This document shows positions 12,910-18,975 of a stretch of 18,975 bases of DNA, piece by piece (position 1 is the first letter of the stretch; every line of letters begins with the position of its first letter). The notes under the pieces were generated by a model. That model had not been told where the DNA came from. It ran no database searches and saw only the letters and a program-made list of their open reading frames with translations. A program made the translations under genes and the position numbers. The DNA comes from CAYOFK01 sp964403185 (GTDB lineage: Bacteria > Bacteroidota > Bacteroidia > Bacteroidales > VadinHA17): contig CAYOFK010000038.1 of NCBI GenBank assembly GCA_964403185.1, positions 1-18,975 on the forward strand, read 5' to 3'.

Positions 12910-14466
12910 ATGGAAAATGTAAATATAAGATTCAAAGAAACCTTACAAAGGTTGGGCCTTAAGGAAATAAACGAGGGTGTTTGTACCGGAACCAGATGGC
13001 TTGATTGTAAGGGGAAGCAGTCAGGGTCAATATCCCCGATAGATAACACCCTCATTGCTGAAGTTAAAACTGCCTCACTTGATGATTATGAGCAGGTGAT
13101 ACAGACCGCCCGTGAGGCTTTTAAAGTATGGCGCAAAGTGCCGGCACCAAAACGTGGTGAAATAGTACGGCAGATAGGACTGGCATTGAGGGAAGCCAAA
13201 GAAGATCTGGGAATGCTGGTAACTATTGAAATGGGGAAGATCTACCAGGAGGGATTGGGAGAAGTGCAGGAGATGATAGATATTTGCGATTTTGCAGTGG
13301 GCCAATCCCGGTTATTGAATGGATACACTATGCAATCGGAAAGACCCGACCACCGGTTGTATGACCAGTACCATCCTCTTGGAGTAGTGGGCGTGGTATC
13401 TGCTTTTAATTTCCCCGTTGCGGTGTGGGCCTGGAACGCCATGATTGCTGCCATTGCCGGCGACGTTGTAGTTTGGAAGCCCAGTTCAAAAACCCCGCTC
13501 ACTGCCATTGCCACCATGAAGGTGATTTCACAAGTTTTAAAAGAGAATGATCTGCCTGAAGGGATTTTTAATCTGATTGTAGCAAAATCTTCCGTTGTGG
13601 GAGATAATTTTGCTGCAGATCCCAGGGTTCCGTTATTTTCCCTGACCGGATCTACAAGAGTAGGGAAACGGGTGGGAGGCATCATTGGCCGGCGACTCGG
13701 AAGAGCCATCCTGGAACTTGGTGGTAACAATGCCATCATCGTTTCCGATAAGGCCGACCTGGAAATGGCCATCCCTGCTATCGTGTTCGGTTCGGTGGGT
13801 ACAGCAGGTCAAAGATGTACCAGTACCAGGCGGTTGATCATCCAGGAAAAAGTATATGAGAATGTTAAAAAACGGCTGCTGAATGCCTACAAACAGGTAT
13901 CCGGTAAGATCGGGGATCCAACATATGAAAAAGTACTTGTTGGACCCCTGATTGATGAGGATGCCACCGTGTTGTTTAAGGATGCCATTGAGAAGGTTGG
14001 TAAAGAGGGTGGTAAAGTCATTTGTGGCGGACAGGTATTCCCTGAAGAAAAACATGGTTCAAAATGTTATGTAGAGCCGGCCATCGCGGAGGTGGAGAAT
14101 CATTATGAAATTGTTCAGGAAGAAACCTTTGCACCGCTTCTGTATCTTATTAAGTACAAAACCTTTGAAGAAGCCATCCAATTGCATAATGGGGTTCCGC
14201 AGGGTTTGTCCTCGTCAATCTTTACGCTTGATGTCAGGGAAGCCGAACTCTTCCTGTCTGCAGCCGGATCCGATTGTGGAATTGCCAATGTGAATATTGG
14301 TACTTCAGGAGCCGAGATTGGCGGTGCATTTGGCGGGGAGAAAGATACCGGTGGGGGAAGGGAATCCGGTTCCGATGCCTGGAAAGGCTATATGAGACGT
14401 CAGACCAATACCATCAATTACGGAACCGAGTTGCCTTTGGCACAAGGGATCAGGTTTGATTTTTAA
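12910..14466 (+). CDS. ALDH7-type aldehyde dehydrogenase (aminoadipate-semialdehyde dehydrogenase-like)
   Basis: This 518-residue NAD(P)-dependent aldehyde dehydrogenase has catalytic Cys303 (GQRCTSTRR), general base Glu269 (LELGGNN), Asn167 (AFNFPV) for the thioester oxyanion and Lys190 (VVWKPSSKTP) for cofactor binding. The C-terminal signature GTSGAEIGGAFGGEKDTGGG and the ending YMRRQTNTINYG are those of the ALDH7/antiquitin group. Characterised members oxidise alpha-aminoadipate semialdehyde in lysine breakdown. No other lysine-degradation gene is adjacent, so the substrate is inferred from family only. An upstream in-frame extension to TTG 12844 has no homology-like character and precedes the -7 box, so MENVNIRF is taken as the N-terminus. 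It is convergent with dxs, 65 bases apart. Confidence 0.9.
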   Translation: MENVNIRFKETLQRLGLKEINEGVCTGTRWLDCKGKQSGSISPIDNTLIAEVKTASLDDYEQVIQTAREAFKVWRKVPAPKRGEIVRQIGLALREAKEDLGMLVTIEMGKIYQEGLGEVQEMIDICDFAVGQSRLLNGYTMQSERPDHRLYDQYHPLGVVGVVSAFNFPVAVWAWNAMIAAIAGDVVVWKPSSKTPLTAIATMKVISQVLKENDLPEGIFNLIVAKSSVVGDNFAADPRVPLFSLTGSTRVGKRVGGIIGRRLGRAILELGGNNAIIVSDKADLEMAIPAIVFGSVGTAGQRCTSTRRLIIQEKVYENVKKRLLNAYKQVSGKIGDPTYEKVLVGPLIDEDATVLFKDAIEKVGKEGGKVICGGQVFPEEKHGSKCYVEPAIAEVENHYEIVQEETFAPLLYLIKYKTFEEAIQLHNGVPQGLSSSIFTLDVREAELFLSAAGSDCGIANVNIGTSGAEIGGAFGGEKDTGGGRESGSDAWKGYMRRQTNTINYGTELPLAQGIRFDF

Positions 14467-14531
14467 ATCTTTGTTTGTCTCATAGCCTGGAACAATTCAG
14501 AAAACAGGAGGCTTATAAAAGGTCATTTGAA

Positions 14532-16457
14532 TTACCCGGCGTGGGACAGGATACTGGAGCGGACCAGTTCGAGTACGAGTTTATAAATACTTTCGGGATC
14601 GAAACCACATTCTTTGTAGAGTTCCATCCGGGTTCCCTGGTCGATAAACCGGTCGGGAATACCCAAACGGATAACCTGTACATGATAGTTGTGATCTGAG
14701 AAGAACTCCAGGACGGCACTTCCAAATCCTCCGATAACAGTCCCGTCCTCCACTGTAATAACCTGCTTGAATTTCTTACCAACCTTATGCAATATGGATT
14801 CATCTATGGGTTTGACAAAACGCATGTCGTAGTGGGTTACATGGATGTGTTGTTTGGTAAGTTTATCCGTGGCCTCCTGTACCAGGTTTCCTGCTGTTCC
14901 GATAGATAATATGGCCATGTCATCTCCTTTTTGGATTAAATGCCCCTTTCCAACCGGGAGGGCTTTAAAAGGCTTCTGCCAGTCTGTTAAAACCCCGTTA
15001 CCGCGTGGGTACCTTATTGAAAAGGGTCCCTTGCCATAGGCTTCGGCAGTGTACATTAAATTCCTGAGTTCTTCCTCATTCATAGGAGCCGAGACGACTA
15101 TATCAGGCACGGACCTGAAGTAAGCCAGATCATAGGCACCATGGTGGGTTGCCCCGTCACTACCCACAAGACCGCCCCGGTCAAGGCAAAAGACCACATT
15201 TAATTTTTGGAGGGCCACATCATGTATCACCTGGTCGTAAGCCCGCTGCATAAAGCTCGAATAGATGTTGCAGTAAGGAAGCATGCCCTCGGCTGCAAGA
15301 CCTGCGGAAAATGTCACGGCATGTTGCTCGGCAATCCCCACGTCAAAAATCCTGTCAGGAAATTTTTCTGAAGCCAGGTTCATGGAAGAACCGGCCAGCA
15401 TGGCCGGGGTGATCCCAACAATTTTATCATTCTTTTCAGCCAGTTCAACAAGGGTATGTCCAAACACGTCCTGGTATCTGGGTGGTTGTTTCTTATCGGA
15501 TTTGACTTTGAGAAAGGCCCCGGTAACTTTATCAAATCTTCCGGGGGCATGAAAGGCAGTCTGGTTCAGTTCAGCCTGCCTGAATCCTTTCCCTTTAGTG
15601 GTAAGGCAGTGTAATAACTTGGGACCCGGGATGGTTTTGAGGTCTTTCAGAACCTGGGTCAGGTGCAATACGTCGTGACCGTCAACAGGACCAAAATATC
15701 TGAAGTTTAAAGATTCAAACAGGTTGCTTTGTTTCAGCAGGGTTGATTTTAATCCATGTTCAAGTTGCTGCACCAGGGAGCGGGCTCCCGGGGCAACCTT
15801 GCTAAGCTTCCCCAGCATGTTCCAGACTTCATCCTTAAACCGGTTATAAGTCCGTGAGGTTGTTATATCGAGAAGATATTCGTTTAATGCACCCCTGTTG
15901 GGATCAATGGCTATACCATTATCATTCAGAATAACAAGAAGATTGGTTTTTTCAATACCGGCATTATTCAGTCCTTCAAATGCCTGTCCGGCAGTCATGG
16001 CTCCGTCACCAATGATTGAGATGATCTGCCGGTTTTCTTTTCTTTGTGCCGATGCAACGGCCATGCCAAGAGCTGCAGAAATGGAGGTTGAACTGTGTCC
16101 CACTCCGAAAGCATCGAATTCGCTTTCAGAACGTTTTGGAAACCCGCTGATGCCTTTATACTTTCTGTTGGTATGAAAGCGTTCCCGCCGCCCGGTCAGT
16201 ATCTTGTGTCCGTAAGCCTGGTGGCCAACGTCCCAGATCAGCCTGTCGTAGGGGGTATTAAATACATAATGCAGAGCTACAGTGAGTTCCACAACACCAA
16301 GGCTGGCGCCAAAGTGTCCGCTGTTGGAACTAACTACATCAATTATAAATTCCCTCAATTCCCGGCTGACCCGGATCAAATCTTCCGGTTTCAATTTCCT
16401 CAGGTCCCCGGGGTCGGCGATCCGGTATAACAAATTCGTTTGTTGTGATTCAGACAT
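14532..16457 (-). CDS. dxs: 1-deoxy-D-xylulose-5-phosphate synthase
   Basis: This enzyme catalyses the first step of the MEP isoprenoid pathway, condensing pyruvate and glyceraldehyde 3-phosphate with thiamine diphosphate. From ATG 16457 (MSESQQTNLL) the protein has 641 residues, normal for the family. His48 (SGHFGASLG) and the ThDP/Mg motif GDGAM (150-154) through NDN (178-180) are present. The central domain has Glu377 in GIAEQHAV, the catalytic glutamate that activates the cofactor, and DRGGLVGSDGATHHG (426-440). The C-terminal transketolase domain ends near 630. GGGAG-like purine sequence (GGGAG, about 11 bases upstream) supports this ATG. The upstream in-frame TTG at 16493 overlaps the -7 box and is rejected. 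Confidence 0.95.
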   Translation of the reverse strand: MSESQQTNLLYRIADPGDLRKLKPEDLIRVSRELREFIIDVVSSNSGHFGASLGVVELTVALHYVFNTPYDRLIWDVGHQAYGHKILTGRRERFHTNRKYKGISGFPKRSESEFDAFGVGHSSTSISAALGMAVASAQRKENRQIISIIGDGAMTAGQAFEGLNNAGIEKTNLLVILNDNGIAIDPNRGALNEYLLDITTSRTYNRFKDEVWNMLGKLSKVAPGARSLVQQLEHGLKSTLLKQSNLFESLNFRYFGPVDGHDVLHLTQVLKDLKTIPGPKLLHCLTTKGKGFRQAELNQTAFHAPGRFDKVTGAFLKVKSDKKQPPRYQDVFGHTLVELAEKNDKIVGITPAMLAGSSMNLASEKFPDRIFDVGIAEQHAVTFSAGLAAEGMLPYCNIYSSFMQRAYDQVIHDVALQKLNVVFCLDRGGLVGSDGATHHGAYDLAYFRSVPDIVVSAPMNEEELRNLMYTAEAYGKGPFSIRYPRGNGVLTDWQKPFKALPVGKGHLIQKGDDMAILSIGTAGNLVQEATDKLTKQHIHVTHYDMRFVKPIDESILHKVGKKFKQVITVEDGTVIGGFGSAVLEFFSDHNYHVQVIRLGIPDRFIDQGTRMELYKECGFDPESIYKLVLELVRSSILSHAG

Positions 16458-16490
16458 TAAAATATCACTCCCACAGGATTTAAGCAAACA

Positions 16491-16498
16491 CAAAGATA
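16491..16498 (-). promoter_or_regulatory. Bacteroidota -7 box TATCTTTG for dxs
   Basis: This is an exact TAnnTTTG match on the minus strand, 33 bases upstream of the dxs ATG, leaving a leader of about 25 bases. It lies back to back with the rightward box at 16547-16554. No good -33 TTTG is seen. Confidence 0.5.
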
Positions 16499-16546
16499 CA
16501 AATAATATTGAGTAGGGAGATGCACTTTATTGGGATATGAAATTCT

Positions 16547-16554
16547 TATATTTG
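16547..16554 (+). promoter_or_regulatory. Bacteroidota -7 box TATATTTG for the OmpA-like lipoprotein
   Basis: This is an exact TAnnTTTG match 43 bases upstream of the ATG at 16598. A TTG at 16530-16532 is closer than the usual -33 spacing. It would drive the lipoprotein and the downstream acylase. Confidence 0.5.
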
Positions 16555-16597
16555 TAGTGAAATTCAATCATTTTCCTTAGGAATAGAAGTGCGGAAA

Positions 16598-17653
16598 ATG
16601 AATTTTATTACCTTGAAACAACTATCAAATAATACATTGATGAGAACATATTCTGTACTGTTTGCCGGGATTCTTTTTTTATCATTCATTCAGTATTCCT
16701 GTGTGTCTTCAAAACAATTTAATGAAGTTCAAACGGAAAATCAGAAACTTCAGGATGAAAGAGACATCCTGGTTGCTGAAAATGAGAAACTGAATGTGGC
16801 CAATACCGAAATGTCCTCCAAATTAAACAAACTGGAGGATGAAGTGGCACAATTGACAAATGAACTGCAACAAAAAAAAGAAGAATTGGATGCGGTTTCA
16901 AAAAATTATCAGCTTTTAAATCGTGGTTATTTTGAACTCCAGCAGGCACAGGAAGAGCTGATGAAAGGAAATAACCGGGAGACCCGGCGTTTATTAAAGC
17001 AGCTTCAGGAGACCCAGGCCGACCTTCAAATAAGGGAAGATGAGTTACGGAACCTTGAGAAATCACTGGAGATAAGGAAACGGGATCTTGAAGAAATGCA
17101 ATTTGAAGCCCGGAAAAGAAATGAACGGCTTGAAGATCTGGAATCGGCACTCAGACAAAAAGATGCGCTTATGACAGAACTGAAAAGTAAAGTGTCATCG
17201 GCATTATTGGGTTTCGAGAATGATGGGTTGACCGTAACCCAGAAAAACGGGATGGTATATGTCTCAATGGAAGAGAAGCTGCTTTTCAAAACAGGAAGTT
17301 TTACAGTGGATCCCAGAGGCGCCGAAGCCATCCGGAATATTGCACAGGTTCTTGAACGCAATCCGGAGATCCATGTAATGATAGAAGGACATACCGATAA
17401 TGTTTCTTACAGGAGCAGTGGCGGGCCTATCCAGGATAACTGGGACCTCAGTGTTAAACGGGCCACGGCCATAGTCAGGATACTTCTGAATAGCGCCAGT
17501 ATTGAACCTGGTCGGGTGACGGCTTCAGGCCGGGGAGAATATTTTCCCGTTGATCCTTCAAACAGCCCGGAGGCCCGGAGGAAAAACCGGAGAACGGAAA
17601 TCATCCTTACACCGGACCTTGAAAAATTATACCGCATTCTGGAGTCGTATTAG
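16598..17653 (+). CDS. OmpA-C-terminal-domain lipoprotein with long coiled coil
   Basis: This 351-residue envelope protein has a hydrophobic N-terminal segment (about 18-33) ending in QYSC, so Cys35 is the probable lipidation site, although Gln at -3 makes the lipobox imperfect. Residues 40-200 are an almost unbroken coiled coil (heptads rich in Glu, Gln, Lys and Leu). Residues 220-340 form an OmpA/Pal peptidoglycan-binding domain with MIEGHTDN, NWDLSVKRA and RRKNRRTEI. Asp267 and Arg288 are the expected diaminopimelate-contacting pair. It probably tethers the outer membrane to peptidoglycan with the coiled coil as spacer. Starts at GTG 16589 or ATG 16640 are also possible; the ATG at 16598 follows GCGGAAA, and the 16640 start would give a more conventional signal peptide (MRTYSVLFAGILFLSF). 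Confidence 0.87.
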   Translation: MNFITLKQLSNNTLMRTYSVLFAGILFLSFIQYSCVSSKQFNEVQTENQKLQDERDILVAENEKLNVANTEMSSKLNKLEDEVAQLTNELQQKKEELDAVSKNYQLLNRGYFELQQAQEELMKGNNRETRRLLKQLQETQADLQIREDELRNLEKSLEIRKRDLEEMQFEARKRNERLEDLESALRQKDALMTELKSKVSSALLGFENDGLTVTQKNGMVYVSMEEKLLFKTGSFTVDPRGAEAIRNIAQVLERNPEIHVMIEGHTDNVSYRSSGGPIQDNWDLSVKRATAIVRILLNSASIEPGRVTASGRGEYFPVDPSNSPEARRKNRRTEIILTPDLEKLYRILESY

Positions 17654-17683
17654 ACCTGTCATGAATCTATCAATCCTTAAGCG

Positions 17684-18975
17684 ATGAAACTCCTGAAACG
17701 TATTTTGTTGATCCTGACATACTTTGTGATCGTCCTGCTGATTGCCGGATTCTTCTTTTTAAGATTTATTGGCCGGCGTTCCATTCCGGATTATAACCAG
17801 GAAGTGGTTCTGAACGGATTAAAAGATGAGGTGACTGTGTACCGCGACACTTTTGCCATTCCTCATGTCTATGCAAAAAATGAGGCCGACTTGTACCGGA
17901 CTGTTGGTTATGTTGTGGCCCAGGACCGGCTGTGGCAGATGGATCTGATCAGGAGGGTTACCCAGGGACGGTTATCTGAAATTTTCGGAGAAGAATATGT
18001 TGACGCGGATATGTTCCTGAGGGCGCTGAGGATCACGGAGAAGTCGGAAATGGTTTTCAGGGACTGTTCTGATGCACAACGGCAATCATTCAATGCCTTT
18101 GCTGATGGAGTGACTCAATATATTGAGCAGCACATCCATACGTTGCCGCCGGAATTTGCAATTTTGGGATATAATCCGGACCCCTGGAAGCCTGAACATT
18201 CTCTGAATTTTATTGGATATATGGCCTGGGACCTTACAAAATCAAACTATGCCGGTGAAATTATCATGCATAAGCTTATCGGAGAACTGGGCATGGAGAA
18301 AGCAACATACCTGTTCCCGGATGTTAAGGAACGAAAAGAGGTGGTGTATCCGGATTTTAAAATTCCTGAGCTCTTGCTTGAAGCAGAAAACGCTTTAGTA
18401 CTCACCGGAAGGCTGCTTGAGAACCTGGGAGTTCATGTATTTTCAGGAAGTAATAACTGGGCCGTTTCAGGTACCAGGTCTGCAACGGGAATGCCTTTGC
18501 TTGCCAACGACATGCATTTGGGCTTCAGTTCACAGGGCATCTGGTATCCTATGCATCAGGTTATTGAGGGATCGCTGCATGTAACAGGGATTGGTGTTCC
18601 CGGAGCACCATTGATCGTTGCAGGCCACAATGAGAATATTGCCTGGGGCCTGACAAATGTTGCCGTGGATGATATTGACCTCTATGTTGAAACCCTGAAC
18701 CCTGACAATCCAAATGAGTACCTTTTAAACGGGGCATGGATGCCCCTGGAGATCCGGGAAGAAAAGATCTTTATTAAAGGGGGAGATTCCATCATCCTGG
18801 AGAACAGGTTCACCCACCGGGGGCCGGTCATTTCGGGATTCAAAGATCTGGATCAGGCCATCTCGATGAAATGGAGCGGAAACGATTTCAGCAATGAAGT
18901 CAGGGCGCTTTATTTGCTGAACCGGGCCGGGAACTGGGATGAGTTCAAAGAGGCTCTGAGAACATTTAACGCACT
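17684..18975 (+). CDS. Penicillin acylase-family (S45) Ntn hydrolase, 5' part
   Basis: The first 430 codons of a larger gene are present; the frame runs off the window end. An N-terminal membrane segment (about 7-28) is followed by the alpha chain, with VYRDTFAIPHVYAKNEADLY and YVVAQDRLWQMDLIRR (Gly/Gln-Asp-Arg motif typical of penicillin acylases). The autoprocessing site is at Gly255-Ser256, in SGSNNWAVSG; Ser256 (codon 18449-18451) would become the N-terminal nucleophile of the beta chain. Further family motifs are LANDMHLG, GVPGAPLIVAGHNENIAWG and the VDDIDLYVE segment. The family deacylates amides such as penicillins, acyl-homoserine lactones or unknown envelope substrates; which one applies here cannot be read. 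It begins 30 bases after the OmpA-like lipoprotein, so probably shares its transcript. Confidence 0.92.
   Translation, partial: MKLLKRILLILTYFVIVLLIAGFFFLRFIGRRSIPDYNQEVVLNGLKDEVTVYRDTFAIPHVYAKNEADLYRTVGYVVAQDRLWQMDLIRRVTQGRLSEIFGEEYVDADMFLRALRITEKSEMVFRDCSDAQRQSFNAFADGVTQYIEQHIHTLPPEFAILGYNPDPWKPEHSLNFIGYMAWDLTKSNYAGEIIMHKLIGELGMEKATYLFPDVKERKEVVYPDFKIPELLLEAENALVLTGRLLENLGVHVFSGSNNWAVSGTRSATGMPLLANDMHLGFSSQGIWYPMHQVIEGSLHVTGIGVPGAPLIVAGHNENIAWGLTNVAVDDIDLYVETLNPDNPNEYLLNGAWMPLEIREEKIFIKGGDSIILENRFTHRGPVISGFKDLDQAISMKWSGNDFSNEVRALYLLNRAGNWDEFKEALRTFNA

Noticed and set aside
13242..14055. Long leftward frames (140-176 codons) inside the ALDH gene
   Set aside because: They are antisense to a gene with all ALDH catalytic motifs intact, and their composition is that of shadow frames.
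14466..14531. Terminator between ALDH and dxs
   Set aside because: AGCCT and AGGCT can pair, but the loop is about 20 bases and no T-run follows; too weak to call.
16458..16493. Upstream TTG start for dxs
   Set aside because: It overlaps the TATCTTTG -7 box, and the ATG at 16457 has a GGGAG ribosome-site-like sequence and gives the usual N-terminus.

Overview
The window looks like a metagenome-assembled scaffold from a member of the Bacteroidota, most likely Bacteroidales/Marinilabiliales-like. It carries one 100-N scaffolding gap at 7458-7557. The evidence for the phylum is a three-gene sdhCAB operon with a five-helix, four-histidine cytochrome b subunit, a secreted protein with a type IX secretion C-terminal sorting domain, several exact matches to the Bacteroidota -7 promoter box (TAnnTTTG), and poor Shine-Dalgarno sites.

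Layout. 1-356 is the 3' end of a CPBP-family membrane protease. 361-1092 (-) is a protein of unknown function, and 1320-2708 (+) is an M24B Xaa-Pro aminopeptidase. 2709-3132 is a gene-free block full of small hairpins (REP-like). 3133-6494 (-) is the succinate dehydrogenase/fumarate reductase operon sdhC-sdhA-sdhB. 6640-7452 (+) is an alpha/beta hydrolase that ends just before the N gap. 7597-9667 (-) is dCMP deaminase followed by an S41 C-terminal processing protease. 9668-12342 is an AT-rich accessory stretch with a broken small secreted-protein gene, a predicted outer-membrane beta-barrel protein and a T9SS-sorted Ig/PKD-like protein. 12343-12426 (-) is tRNA-Leu(CAA), followed by a 480-base gene-free region with a 116-bp perfect direct repeat that starts inside the tRNA gene. 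12910-14466 (+) is an ALDH7-type aldehyde dehydrogenase convergent with dxs (14532-16457, -). dxs is divergent from an OmpA-C-terminal lipoprotein (16598-17653, +), which is followed by a penicillin-acylase-family Ntn hydrolase cut by the window end.

Most of the window is housekeeping: respiratory complex II, isoprenoid precursor synthesis, dUMP supply, envelope proteolysis and an envelope-anchoring lipoprotein. The part that stands out is the AT-rich block between dcd and tRNA-Leu and the tRNA locus itself. A fragment resembling a tRNA 3' end (with CCA) plus a rho-independent terminator sits at the left edge of the block. The intact tRNA sits at the right edge with its 3' end facing the block. 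Several tRNA 5' fragments in both orientations lie just beyond it. This suggests a recombination or integration site, but no integrase or transposase gene is visible. I found no convincing new defence, biosynthetic or CRISPR system.
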